From NCBI RefSeq assembly GCF_003315295.1, contig NZ_QNRI01000002.1, positions 1-64,000 of the forward strand: a DNA stretch of 64,000 nucleotides, given 5' to 3'. This document shows positions 17,151 through 27,641 of this stretch, piece by piece. The notes beneath the pieces were generated by a model, which was not told the DNA's origin, did no database searches, and saw only the letters and a program-made list of their open reading frames with translations. Made by a program: the position numbers and the translations under genes. Each line of letters begins with the position of its first letter. Within the stretch, counting starts at the first letter, position 1. The DNA comes from Paraliobacillus ryukyuensis. GTDB lineage: Bacteria > Bacillota > Bacilli > Bacillales > Amphibacillaceae.

Positions 17151-17242
17151 ATGTATATATTGCATATACCGTTATTATACGAAAAGTTAACTTCTAAACT
17201 TGGAAAGCTGTTTTCGTTCTGAATACGTAAAAAACGAAGCTG

Positions 17243-17659
17243 TTAGTCTCTATTATCAAGCGAATGAACACACGTTGCTTCACTATAGTTCGTTTCATCC
17301 TCAACAATATGGGTTACACCATCTGATGAGACAACATCTTTCTCACAAAACTGCCTTACCTCTTTTCCATCCTTCGTTATTCCATAATAATAGGTAGTAT
17401 CCGTTTCGTCTTTAAAAACAACCATATAATGCCCATGATAAAAATCTTTGTTTATTATGTGTTTTGGCTCTACATAGTGTGATTCTTCAATCTTATCTTT
17501 TGTATATCCTTTCTCTTCAAGATATTTTGGTACATACTTGTCTGCAATGTATTTTACATAGGGGTTTCCGTTATTTAAAACATAGATAAAACCTATAGGA
17601 ATAGCGACGACAATTAGAATGAATAGACTTAATGTAATTAGAATCCTTTTTTTATTCAT
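17243..17659 (-). CDS. DUF3139-type membrane-anchored protein
   Basis: 138 residues: basic start (MNKKR), one membrane helix (about 6-28), then an extracytoplasmic domain with NPYVKYIADKYVPKYLEEKG and a strand-rich region ending in Cys residues. The layout fits DUF3139 proteins, which are common in Bacillus and have no known role. GGAGAAG precedes ATG 17659. It overlaps the upstream lipoprotein gene by 8 bp, so the two are co-expressed. Confidence 0.6.
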   Translation of the reverse strand: MNKKRILITLSLFILIVVAIPIGFIYVLNNGNPYVKYIADKYVPKYLEEKGYTKDKIEESHYVEPKHIINKDFYHGHYMVVFKDETDTTYYYGITKDGKEVRQFCEKDVVSSDGVTHIVEDETNYSEATCVHSLDNRD

Positions 17660-18044
17660 TTAGCTTCTCCTTTTGTATTTCCCATTCCAATAGAAAGCTA
17701 CCTTGATGTTCTTTTCCTTCGATCATTAGTTTATATTTTCCTGGTTCATCTATTTCCACTTGTTCATTAGGATTTATTGTTTTGATTGTTTCCCCATTTG
17801 CTTGGATCACTTTTGCGGATAGTTCTCCCTTATTGGTTACAACATCAAATGATAAGGAAAGGATTGCGTCATTATCAAGTTCGACACTTCTATAATAATT
17901 ACCAGTGAAGCTTTGATATTCTCCGCTTAAACTGTTCTGTGAAGTGTCAATTTCCCCGATAGTTATTGCATAAGATCCTCCCGTGCATCCCATTAGAAAA
18001 AAAGCGATCATAACCGTGACTAATAATAACCAGCATTGCTTCAT
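17652..18044 (-). CDS. Small lipoprotein, unknown
   Basis: 130 residues with a lipoprotein signal ending FFLMGC (Cys20). The mature part is beta-rich and Gly/Glu-containing (EIDEPGKYKLMIEGKEHQGSFLLEWEIQ), like an immunoglobulin-type or beta-sandwich fold. ATG 18044 is used with GGAGGAG upstream; an in-frame TTG at 18050 is also possible. It forms a two-gene unit with the DUF3139 gene, so the two products may act together outside the membrane. Confidence 0.65.
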   Translation of the reverse strand: MKQCWLLLVTVMIAFFLMGCTGGSYAITIGEIDTSQNSLSGEYQSFTGNYYRSVELDNDAILSLSFDVVTNKGELSAKVIQANGETIKTINPNEQVEIDEPGKYKLMIEGKEHQGSFLLEWEIQKEKLNE

Positions 18045-18306
18045 TATCAAATTCTCCTCCTTAATACGAGCCAGGTTAAGTCAATTAATGTATCTTGCTG
18101 CATTCGTTATCTGTAATACATATACGTTTTCTGTTAGCAAAAAGTTCATTTTTTAATCAAACATTGAAATAATAAACTGGTTCTATTAAAGAAGATTGGA
18201 ATAGTGATAAAGATCCAGATCCTTTTTAAAAAGGTAGTAGTTTTATTGCTTGCCACGTTAAGAAATAAATACATATAAATTTTCAGAAAAATATGGTCGG
18301 ATTAAT

Positions 18307-18321
18307 TGAGAATTGTTATCA
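18307..18321 (+). promoter_or_regulatory. Probable Fur box before the FNR-like reductase
   Basis: TGAGAATTGTTATCA matches the 7-1-7 Fur consensus TGATAAT-N-ATTATCA with two differences. It lies 53 bp upstream of the ATG at 18375. Confidence 0.6.
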
Positions 18322-18374
18322 TCTGTTGTAAGATAAATAGTAATACTTTTATCATGAAGCAAGGAGAAAATAAC

Positions 18375-19082
18375 ATGCAAATATATTGGACGAAGATAAA
18401 TAAGATAATTGATGAAACACCAGAAGTAAAGACATACATACTTGATTGCCCGGAAGGCTTTACTTGGGAAGAGGGATCCCATACCCATTTTGCAATGGAA
18501 GGGTTTAACGCCGGAGATAAACCAAACCGCAGCTTAGTTCGCCACATGTCGATTTCTACACTACCGCACGAACTCACCATCGGCATTACAACCCGTATAA
18601 AAGACCAGTGCTCGGAGTTTAAATCTATTTTAAGAAATCTTGATATTGGCAGTGATGTTGCCTTGTTTAAAACGCATTCCAATGTACCACTGAAACGAGA
18701 AAACAAAACTGTTTACTTACTATCAGCAGGGGTTGGATTAGCAACATTTAGACCACTTGTCCTTGACTATTTCGACCGTGCTGCTAATGTCAAGCACATC
18801 CATTCGTTAAACATCGATTCATCAACCGATTATTTATTCACAGATATATTTAAAACCACACCAGATAAAAACTTCACAGCACAGTACGTCGATAACCGAA
18901 AAGAGTATTATCAAGAAGTGCAAAAGCTCGCTGCCGATAAAGATGGCCTGTTTTATGTGGTTGGTAGTGATGAATTTCTGTTACAGAATATCGAGTTCCT
19001 ACGGGCACAGGGCATTAAACCAGAACAGATTAAGCTCGACAAACATCCAAAGATGTTAGCTGAGTTTTTACCAGTAGATTAA
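18375..19082 (+). CDS. FNR-like FAD/NAD(P)H oxidoreductase, probably iron-linked
   Basis: 235 residues of the ferredoxin-NADP reductase superfamily. The FAD domain shows RHMSIST (RxxS motif, near 56-62), and the NAD(P) domain begins LLSAGVGLATFRPL near 119 and includes YVVGSDEFL near 195. There is no fused ferredoxin or globin domain. ATG 18375 is chosen because AAGGAGA lies 8 nt upstream; earlier in-frame codons lack a site. The upstream Fur-like box suggests use in iron metabolism, for example ferric siderophore reduction. A monocistronic unit ending in a terminator. Confidence 0.8.
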   Translation: MQIYWTKINKIIDETPEVKTYILDCPEGFTWEEGSHTHFAMEGFNAGDKPNRSLVRHMSISTLPHELTIGITTRIKDQCSEFKSILRNLDIGSDVALFKTHSNVPLKRENKTVYLLSAGVGLATFRPLVLDYFDRAANVKHIHSLNIDSSTDYLFTDIFKTTPDKNFTAQYVDNRKEYYQEVQKLAADKDGLFYVVGSDEFLLQNIEFLRAQGIKPEQIKLDKHPKMLAEFLPVD

Positions 19083-19106
19083 TTGAAAATGTGAAACGAG
19101 AGATGG

Positions 19107-19140
19107 GCGTTTCTTCCAAGGGGAAGGAACGCTTATTTTT
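19107..19140 (+). terminator. Terminator of the FNR-like reductase gene
   Basis: GCGTTTCTTCC / GGAAGGAACGC (19107-19117, 19122-19132, one mismatch) followed by TTATTTTT. Confidence 0.85.
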
Positions 19141-19216
19141 GCTCTTTTTTGAAAAATAGATCAAAACACTTTACGCTAGAATGGTAGGAAAATCTATAGA
19201 AGGAGGGATTTTGTCC

Positions 19217-19408
19217 ATGGGCTATGTTTTTGCAGGCATCTTCGTCGCTATCATTGGTTTTATTACCTACCGCGAGATCAAACATAAGTCGAAACACTCT
19301 GTGTCGTACACACCATATGATGACATGACGACAGGATCAAAAAGTAACCGTATCCGGACAGATGGACCAATCTATGATACGATATATCATATTCAATATG
19401 AGAAGTAA
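19217..19408 (+). CDS. DUF3951-like small membrane protein
   Basis: 63 residues: one N-terminal membrane helix (GYVFAGIFVAIIGFITY) followed by a basic, then polar tail with SYTPYDDMTTGS, the motif shape of DUF3951 proteins. ATG 19217 lies 10 nt after AAGGAGGG; a TTG at 19211 is too near. Function unknown; sited alone. Confidence 0.55.
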   Translation: MGYVFAGIFVAIIGFITYREIKHKSKHSVSYTPYDDMTTGSKSNRIRTDGPIYDTIYHIQYEK

Positions 19409-19456
19409 TGGAGTATGAGCGTGACAAACGAGTAAATGCGTTGGTTTAACGTGGCA

Positions 19457-19918
19457 CTAAGCTTTTATTTTTCTAATCATAAGTGTAGTGAAATGGATGA
19501 TGATGGTTGTTTCAGAAAATAAAAAAATCTCATGCTGTAGCTTCCGCTTGCTTAATGGTAAAAGCTCATCATATCCCCAAGCATCGAGCCCTCTTCTACC
19601 ACCAAAAGCTATACGATTTGGTTGATTTGCATAAACATTTCTTGTAATATCATAATCTATCGAAAATTTCCGAACATGTTTCCATTGAATTTCATATCGA
19701 CCACCATTAGGATGGTTGATCTCCATTTTTACTATCGTCGGATCTTTTGTTTCCCCATTTGCTTGGTTCAATAGATTAATTGAGATGACCTCGCCATCAT
19801 GAAACGAATTATTTTTCAAAAAAGTAGCAGTTTCTTGATTAAAACGATGTAACAATTTGGCCTTCTCTTGTTGGTACCCTGTTAAATCCCAATGATCCCA
19901 ATCGATTAAATATTTCAT
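19457..19918 (-). CDS. Hypothetical protein, unknown
   Basis: 153 residues, mixed composition, Trp-rich start (LIDWDHWDL), a stretch QEKAKLLHRFNQET, a strand-rich middle (KMEINHPNGGRYEIQWKHVRKFSIDYD) and a Phe/Ile-rich basic C-terminus. No signal or membrane helix. GGAGAGG lies about 11 nt before ATG 19918. I do not recognise the family. Confidence 0.5.
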   Translation of the reverse strand: MKYLIDWDHWDLTGYQQEKAKLLHRFNQETATFLKNNSFHDGEVISINLLNQANGETKDPTIVKMEINHPNGGRYEIQWKHVRKFSIDYDITRNVYANQPNRIAFGGRRGLDAWGYDELLPLSKRKLQHEIFLFSETTIIIHFTTLMIRKIKA

Positions 19919-19981
19919 ATAATGTAAATCCTCTCCGTTGATCGATATCTACCGCTTTATTTCACTCCAATTAGGTTACTA

Positions 19982-20261
19982 TCACCATATAACAAGTTGA
20001 CTAGTTAACAATCCTACTACAATAACAGCCTTCAGAAATGAAACTATTGAAATAGTGATTTTAGTAGACAACCGAATCGCCCCTAGTATTCGGGTTAATT
20101 TATAGAATTGATGCAATCCAACAATGATGACAGTGCCAATTGCAATAGCGAATATGTTTGTCAATGTGAATGATGTATTAAGATAAGGATCTAAGTAAAA
20201 ATTAGTTAAGATAAGTACACTAAAAAGTGTGAGCTGTATACCAATATTTTATCAGATTCAC
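19982..20261 (-). pseudogene. Small membrane protein gene with early frameshift
   Basis: GTG at 20261 with GAGGGG upstream gives MNLIKYWYTAHTF and a stop. The neighbouring frame, entered near the AAAATATT run, reads IGIQLTLFSVLILTNFYLDP, continues through FAIAIGTVIIVGLHQFYKL and ends at 19982. Total length is 3n+1. A repaired product would be about 92 residues with three membrane helices. A shorter version from a TTG at 20164 is possible but has no ribosome site. Confidence 0.4.
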
Positions 20262-20329
20262 AGTTCTTCCCCTCTCTATAAAACTTCTATCATGATAGAC
20301 TTATATTTTATCCGAAAATAACTTCTCAC

Positions 20330-20475
20330 CTATCGAATAACCGATCCCAGCAGTAATGGAAGCAATAGGCCTTTAATAAGAGAGCTATCTAGGGCGGTAT
20401 ACTCTAATATAAACAAAACGATTCCAACAACACGCCAGTAAATAACGATGCTTGAATAGTTGATACTTTTAACAT
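20330..20475 (-). pseudogene. Very small membrane protein gene with early frameshift
   Basis: ATG 20475 behind AGAGGG soon leaves frame; the other frame reads SSIVIYWRVVGIVLFILEYT, then LDSSLIKGLLLPLLLGSVIR to a stop at 20330. Repaired length is about 48 residues with two helices. It lies directly upstream of the other frameshifted gene in the same direction. Confidence 0.35.
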
Positions 20476-20572
20476 CGTAATCCCTCTACTTATAGTAAAC
20501 AGATTAAAAAAGTGTAACCTTATCTGCCTGCATATTCATTCATATTAGTAGTAAAATTAAAATCGTGGTTTT

Positions 20573-21070
20573 TTATTGGTTTACATGCTCAATAATCAAG
20601 CTAACAATCTCTTGCTGTGACTGTGCTTCTGTAACAATCATTTCCCCGGCTACATCAAGATGATCGTTTGGGTTCCACCATGCCTGTAAAGCATCTTCGC
20701 CAAATTCGTTTTTCTTAGCACGTGTGTTATGCCGCTTTACCGTTTCTTCAAAAGGTAAATCGAAATAATAGGTATGAGCTTTCTCATCGTAAAACGCAAT
20801 TAAATTTCGCAACATTTCCCCATAACGACCTTCATTCAAAATTCCTTCCACAATAACAATGGCACAGTTATCTTTACCGAATGCAGCAATTTGATAAATC
20901 AAATCTATCGAAAGATTGCCTACTTTATCGTGTGCCTTCAACATATCTCGGCGCACAACATCTTGAGATACGACAAGCGTATCCCTTCCAAAATGGTTTT
21001 GTAACGCTTTAGCAATGGTAGTTTTTCCACTAGCTGCATTCCCGCGAAGGATGATTAGTTTTGCTGTCAT
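20573..21070 (-). CDS. P-loop kinase (AAA_33 / zeta-toxin-like fold)
   Basis: 165 residues, Walker A GNAASGKTT at 10-18, an acidic SQDVVRRD segment near 40 and a lid with KRHNTRAKK near 112. This is the layout of small nucleoside/antibiotic kinase-like P-loop proteins such as chloramphenicol or uridine kinase relatives. Substrate unknown. GAGAGGTGAAG precedes ATG 21070. It lies 30 bp downstream of the GNAT gene on the same strand, and the two are likely co-transcribed. Confidence 0.7.
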   Translation of the reverse strand: MTAKLIILRGNAASGKTTIAKALQNHFGRDTLVVSQDVVRRDMLKAHDKVGNLSIDLIYQIAAFGKDNCAIVIVEGILNEGRYGEMLRNLIAFYDEKAHTYYFDLPFEETVKRHNTRAKKNEFGEDALQAWWNPNDHLDVAGEMIVTEAQSQQEIVSLIIEHVNQ

Positions 21071-21100
21071 CTCGCTTCACCTCTCTTCTATAGAAATAGA

Positions 21101-21787
21101 TTAATCAATCCACTCATATCCAATACAAAGTTGTGGATTTAATGCATCATCATCTTCTATTAATTCAAATGTTTGCTTTACTTCCTCAAAATCTTCGACT
21201 GCACAAGATCCTCGGATTTCCCAACAATCAAATTTATTTTGTTTGAATAACGATTTGTGCTGCTCATTTGGAACCACACTAAATTGCCAGTGCCGTGCAA
21301 TTTCAACCATACCCATTTTTTCATAAAACTGTTGTGCCTGCTTATCTTGTGAGTACCAAATGCTTCGATTAATCATAAACTGAGTGCGCATGCGCTGATG
21401 GACTGCAGCAATCAATTGCTTACCGATCCCATTTCTTCTGTAGTTTCGATGAACACCAAACTCCCATGCAAAACCAGCATCACTTTGTTCCTTTACCACT
21501 GCCGCATTCATCTCTATTGTAATAAATCCAACGACTCGCTCGGTATCGTCTACAGCAACTAAATCGATCGTATCGTTTGTATAGGTCGGCTTTTGATGAA
21601 GGACTGTCCACCACGCATAAGAATCAACCATTACACTGGCATGCACGTCCAACCAATCTAATTCTTCTTCCATTTGGTAATCACGAATAATAATCTCTTG
21701 CAATGCTTTCATCCCCTCTAATGTTGTATTTTGTGTATGTACTATAGGTAGCATTCGGTTTGAATGCTTCGATTTCCTTCTTTTCAA
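21101..21787 (-). CDS. GNAT-family N-acetyltransferase
   Basis: 228 residues. Acetyl-CoA-binding motif RRNGIGKQLIAAVHQRM near residues 118-133, preceded by the beta4 strand AGFAWEFGVHRNY; the product half continues with QQFYEKMGM. The C-terminal 60 residues are an extra segment. Start is probably TTG 21787 with GGAG 6 nt upstream. Substrate unknown. Confidence 0.78.
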   Translation of the reverse strand: MKRRKSKHSNRMLPIVHTQNTTLEGMKALQEIIIRDYQMEEELDWLDVHASVMVDSYAWWTVLHQKPTYTNDTIDLVAVDDTERVVGFITIEMNAAVVKEQSDAGFAWEFGVHRNYRRNGIGKQLIAAVHQRMRTQFMINRSIWYSQDKQAQQFYEKMGMVEIARHWQFSVVPNEQHKSLFKQNKFDCWEIRGSCAVEDFEEVKQTFELIEDDDALNPQLCIGYEWID

Positions 21788-21806
21788 CTGCTACTCCAAC
21801 AAAAAA

Positions 21807-21836
21807 AACCTGAAATATAGTTGTATATTTCAGGTT
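21807..21836 (-). terminator. Terminator of the DMT transporter gene
   Basis: AACCTGAAATATA / TATATTTCAGGTT (21807-21819, 21824-21836), with T-rich flanks on both sides, so it can act in both directions. It lies 12 bp beyond the transporter stop. Confidence 0.9.
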
Positions 21837-21848
21837 TTTATGTCTTAG

Positions 21849-22757
21849 TTAGCGGCGATTCACCACAATAATACCAAAAGCAACCAAGACAAATGCTGCA
21901 ATTAGCAACAAATTTAGATGTTCGCCAGGAATAAATAATGCTGACAATAGAGTACCGGCAACAGGAACAATAAACTTATAGACTGTTATTTTTCCTGCTG
22001 GATGGTATTTTAACAGCGAATACCAAAGAGCAAAAGCGACAGCCGATAAAACAGCAGCATATAATAGTAAGCCCGTCCCTAGAGGAGTGAACTGAATCGC
22101 ACCTTCCTCTAACTGTGGATAACCGATCGCAAGTAGAATAATCGCCCCAATCGTCAACTGCCAACCAGTAATGGCAAACGGATGAATGCCTGTAGCGAGT
22201 TCTTTGGCGAGAATCGTTGCCACCGCACTAGTTAAACCGGCCATAATCATAAAGCCTTCCCCGTTCCAATGAAAGGACAAAGCGAATGACTGTCCCCAGT
22301 TTGCTAAAACGATTCCAACAAATCCAGCAATAATTCCGAACCATTTACTCCCGGTTAACCGATCATTTTTATAATAAAAATGCGCCAGTAATACGGTTAG
22401 GAAAATCCCGCTCGATGCAAGGATGGACCCCTGCATACCGGATACCCGAGCCAACCCATTATAAAAGAAATAATATTGTAAAGAGGTTTGAATAATTCCA
22501 AGAATAAGAATGACCAAAAACTGTTTTCTAGTTACTTTTATACTTTTGGCATTCATAAAGAATAACCAAATCAAGACAAGCACACCTGCAAGTAAAAAGC
22601 GCAGACCCGCAAATACCATTTTAGCTGCCACATCATCTGGCGCCATCTGTAGTTCATCGTAACTGACCTTAAGTACTGGAAATGCACTCCCCCAAAGAAT
22701 AGAACAAATAATTGCAATAAAAATAGCCGTTGCTGGCTTCGTGAAAATATTTTTCAA
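21849..22757 (-). CDS. EamA/DMT-superfamily transporter
   Basis: 302 residues with ten predicted membrane helices in two EamA repeats (first repeat from AIFIAIICSILWGSAFPVLK, second from GEGFMIMAGLTSAVATILAKEL). Members export metabolites such as amino acids or nucleosides. The start used is TTG 22757, but AAGGAG ends only 1 nt before it, so a slightly different start is possible. Substrate cannot be predicted. Confidence 0.85.
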   Translation of the reverse strand: MKNIFTKPATAIFIAIICSILWGSAFPVLKVSYDELQMAPDDVAAKMVFAGLRFLLAGVLVLIWLFFMNAKSIKVTRKQFLVILILGIIQTSLQYYFFYNGLARVSGMQGSILASSGIFLTVLLAHFYYKNDRLTGSKWFGIIAGFVGIVLANWGQSFALSFHWNGEGFMIMAGLTSAVATILAKELATGIHPFAITGWQLTIGAIILLAIGYPQLEEGAIQFTPLGTGLLLYAAVLSAVAFALWYSLLKYHPAGKITVYKFIVPVAGTLLSALFIPGEHLNLLLIAAFVLVAFGIIVVNRR

Positions 22758-22925
22758 GCTCCTTCATCTCCCTGTGCTAGTATCTGCTTTAATAGACAAC
22801 AGATATTTTCTCTCTTCTTGTTTTATCGCAAGCAATAAAACAGACAAAAGTAATCATATCAAATTCGAAAGATAGAAGGAAGAAAAGTGTATTCTGTCTA
22901 TTGCTATTAACTAGCTAGTAAGCAA

Positions 22926-22994
22926 GTTGCAATAGCATGGGAGAAGTTGCAACAACATAGTCGGAAGTTGCAACAACATGGGAGAAGTTGCAAC
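22926..22994. repeat. Array of four GTTGCAA palindromic sites
   Basis: GTTGCAA(C/T) begins at 22926, 22946, 22967 and 22987, a spacing of 20, 21 and 20 bp (two helical turns). The unit is about AAGTTGCAACAACATGGGAG. GTTGCAAC is itself an 8-bp palindrome. It lies in non-coding DNA between divergent genes; a protein-binding array is one reading. Confidence 0.7.
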
Positions 22995-23065
22995 ATCTCG
23001 TTTATTATGTCCGATCCGAATTCACTTGTATTTTGAATCAGTTTAAATAATGGGGTTATCTTACA

Positions 23066-23188
23066 TATAAAAGCAAGATTATAGGGAGTCTTGCAACAGA
23101 TGCTGTGTCGTTACATCTCTATCCCGTAGCTTCGAATGGTCCAAAAGCAGCGGATAAATTCGTACAGCATGATGGGTATCATTGGTAG
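23066..23188 (+). pseudogene. Coding remnant, unidentified C-terminus
   Basis: An open frame without a start reads YKSKIIGSLATDAVSLHLYP, then VASNGPKAADKFVQHDGYHW to TAG 23188. The composition is clearly protein-like. It is followed 17 bp later by a strong hairpin, as expected at a gene end. The parent family is not recognised. Confidence 0.35.
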
Positions 23189-23204
23189 AATTAGTAAAAT
23201 AGAC

Positions 23205-23232
23205 AGAGCCCTAGCTTAATCGCTAGGGCTCT
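23205..23232. terminator. Perfect 11-bp hairpin
   Basis: AGAGCCCTAGC / GCTAGGGCTCT (23205-23215, 23222-23232). The U-run is weak (AATTG on plus, GTCTATTTTA on minus). Probably the old terminator of the coding remnant at 23066-23188. Confidence 0.6.
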
Positions 23233-23379
23233 AATTGTTAGTGTATGCTTTCGGTTGATTAAGTAATGTTAATAGGTTCTACCTCCCCCAGGAGTCAATC
23301 AAATGTCGAGGAGTGGAATGGAATGTAGAAAGGTAGAACCTAAAGAGGAGAAGGAGAGATATGCATGCCGATTATCTAC

Positions 23380-23496
23380 TTATTTTTTCACCATTTTTTC
23401 TAGTATTTTTCTTCCTTCTGGTGTTAAATAGGCTGTTTGACTCTCCAGCAACTGTTTTGCAAGCTCAGCGGTCATGGGTTCCGATGGTATTTTCAC
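23380..23496 (-). CDS. 38-residue protein, unknown
   Basis: GTG 23496 with GGAGG 7 nt upstream. The product, MKIPSEPMTAELAKQLLESQ then TAYLTPEGRKILEKMVKK, is a soluble, charged, helix-forming peptide. It is favoured over the longer but unlikely plus-strand frame at 23361-23636. Not recognised. Confidence 0.45.
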   Translation of the reverse strand: MKIPSEPMTAELAKQLLESQTAYLTPEGRKILEKMVKK

Positions 23497-23724
23497 ATTT
23501 ATCCCTCCTTTCTTCTTCCCTGTTAGTATATGTACAAGTACAGCTTCCCGTAAGAGAGAGGTATACTAAGATAGATGTGGATTTCATGCATTGGTTCGAG
23601 GTTTTAAAAGTGTCTGAAGTAGTTACAAATCCATGATAATGTGCGATGATTAGAAAAGAATTACATTATTCAAACAACTAACCAAGTCGGAGATAATAAA
23701 TTATATATAAAGGAGCTTGATTAT

Positions 23725-24554
23725 ATGAACTTCGCCGTCAAGAACACATGGTTAGCCGACCAATTAATGAACGAGCAGGTACGAATTGTCGATTGTAGGT
23801 TTGCTCTTGGGCAACCAACGAAAGGCATTGAAGATTATCAAAACAGCCATCTTCCCGGCGCTGTCCACTTTGATTTAGAAAAACACCTCTCTGGCCCAGT
23901 CACCGAACATGGTGGGAGACATCCCCTTCCAGCTATTGATACCTTCAAGCAAGCGCTTGAACAAGCTGGTATTGATCACACTAAAACAGTCGTGGCTTAT
24001 GATGCTGGAGAAGGAGCATTCGCCTCACGATTTTGGTGGTTGCTCACTTATCTAGGACATGAAGATGTGTATGTCTTAATGAAGGTTTTACAGGGTGGGT
24101 CGAAGCAGGACTACCGACAACAAAAGAAATACCAACCTATCCGTCTACTACATTTGCGGTCAACCTACAAGCAGATATGCTAGCCTCTTATGAAGAAGTC
24201 AAAGCAACTGTTGAGCAACAGGCTAATGCCTCGGCGGTTTTAATTGATTCAAGAAGCCATGACCGCTATGCAGGAAAAGTAGAACCGATCGATCGAATAG
24301 CTGGCCACATTCCAGGCGCAGTCAATTATTTCTGGAAAGAAGGCTTAACCGACGGTACATTTAAAGATAGTGACATGCAACGGGAAAGGTTCGCAGCAAT
24401 GAACATAGACCAACCGGTGATCGTCTACTGTGGGTCAGGTATCACAGCCACACCGAACTATATCGCGCTAAAACAAGCAGGTTATCAACATGTTAAATTG
24501 TATGCAGGAAGCTACAGTGATTGGATCTCTTATCCGGATAATTCAGTGGAATAA
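23725..24554 (+). pseudogene. Thiosulfate/3-mercaptopyruvate sulfurtransferase with one frameshift
   Basis: Two rhodanese domains. The N-terminal (inactive) domain runs from ATG 23725, with AAGGAG upstream, to about 24080. There the frame shifts at ...CTTAATGAAGG...; adding one A restores LNEGFTGWVEAGLPTTKEIP and joins the second domain, which carries the active-site loop VIVYCGSGITATPN (near 24420-24460). Intact, the protein would be about 276 residues, the normal length. The second half on its own (24177-24554) could yield a single-domain protein, but no ribosome site favours that. A sequencing error is an alternative. Confidence 0.8.
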
Positions 24555-24613
24555 CGCAAGACGCACAATCTCCATTCATAATTTTTGAAAATTGCTTCAT
24601 GGAGGATAGTAAA

Positions 24614-24829
24614 ATGGCGAAAAAATTTTTTAAAAAAATCATATATTTGGGTATTACGTGCTTTATCTTTAAGTTGTTGTGGAGCGTAACAGGTGGACTG
24701 TGGGAAGTTTTTGTTCCTTGGAACTATCGAACGGACCTAATAGCTGTCATCTTTGTCGTACCCGTCCTCATAGTAGTTTCATTTCTTCTATCAAGTTTGT
24801 GTTTTAAAGTTATTCGGGATACGGAATGA
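24614..24829 (+). CDS. 71-residue two-helix membrane protein, unknown
   Basis: ATG 24614 lies 8 nt after GGAGG (24601-24605); an ATG at 24599 overlaps that site. The product has a very basic start (MAKKFFKKI), helix IYLGITCFIFKLLWSV, a loop with PWNYRTD, and helix LIAVIFVVPVLIVVSFLLSSL. Family not recognised. Confidence 0.55.
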   Translation: MAKKFFKKIIYLGITCFIFKLLWSVTGGLWEVFVPWNYRTDLIAVIFVVPVLIVVSFLLSSLCFKVIRDTE

Positions 24830-24910
24830 CAGTAAATATTTTATTGCTGTAATAAAAAAGTGCGTTGATTGGGAGAGTGTCTACTAAAACACATGGAAAG
24901 GATATTGCTT

Positions 24911-25459
24911 ATGCGCAAGTATGCACTGTTAGTCGTCGATGTACAAACAGGCTTAGTCAACGACGAGCTATATAACAAAGAAATGGTCATTCAAAACATC
25001 AAAATGCTTATTGCGACAGCAAGGAAATCTAGTATCGAAGTAATATATGTAAGGCACGATGATGGTGAGGGAGAAACGCTAGCTCATGGAACGGATCAAT
25101 GGAAAATTTATCATGAAATCACCCCTAATGTTGATGAAAAGATTGTTGATAAAAAATACAATAGTGCTTTTTTTAAAACGGATCTAAAGAGCTGTCTGGA
25201 TAAGAAACATATCGATACATTAATAGTGACAGGAATGCAAACAGAATATTGTATGGATGCCACTGTGAAAAGTGCATTTGATAGTGAATATGAGGTAATC
25301 ATTCCAGAACAAACAAATTCAAGTGCGGATAATGCATTTCTATCAGGTAAAAACCTTTATGCGTTTTACAACTTCAGCATATGGCATAACCGTTTTGCAA
25401 AAGTAGTCCCTCTTGATGACGTAACAAGATTGATAAAAGAAAGTAAAAAAGAAATTTAA
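24911..25459 (+). CDS. Isochorismatase-family cysteine hydrolase
   Basis: 182 residues with the expected catalytic triad: Asp10 (VVDVQTG), Lys82 (DKKYNSAF) and Cys114 (QTEYCMDAT). The family includes isochorismatases, nicotinamidases and N-carbamoyl amidases; the exact substrate is unknown. ATG 24911 has AAAGGAT 9 nt upstream; an earlier in-frame start at 24869 lacks one. It ends at a bidirectional terminator shared with the PTS gene. Confidence 0.85.
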   Translation: MRKYALLVVDVQTGLVNDELYNKEMVIQNIKMLIATARKSSIEVIYVRHDDGEGETLAHGTDQWKIYHEITPNVDEKIVDKKYNSAFFKTDLKSCLDKKHIDTLIVTGMQTEYCMDATVKSAFDSEYEVIIPEQTNSSADNAFLSGKNLYAFYNFSIWHNRFAKVVPLDDVTRLIKESKKEI

Positions 25460-25460
25460 A

Positions 25461-25499
25461 TAAAATGGATTGATTTCAACAAGAAATCAATCCATTTTA
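25461..25499. terminator. Bidirectional terminator
   Basis: A perfect 17-bp stem, TAAAATGGATTGATTTC / GAAATCAATCCATTTTA, between the convergent hydrolase and PTS genes. Confidence 0.9.
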
Positions 25500-25503
25500 T
25501 TGC

Positions 25504-27512
<2,009 letters not shown>

Positions 27513-27641
27513 TTAATGGCATTGTAGTATATATGAATTTTATCATGCAAATAATATGATTTTTAAAATTTTTCATACACAATATGGAAGAAGATGCTAT
27601 AATTTAAGCAAATATGAGTGTAATAAAGGAGCTGTGTTGAT

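Noticed and set aside
22924-23000. Possible short CRISPR array
   Set aside because: Units are only 20-21 bp with no separate variable spacers, and no cas genes are nearby.
23361-23636. 91-codon plus-strand open frame with a good ribosome-like site
   Set aside because: The translation is implausible (poly-Phe/Leu then polar text) and the opposite strand has a compact 38-codon gene with a proper ribosome site. Kept as a doubt only.
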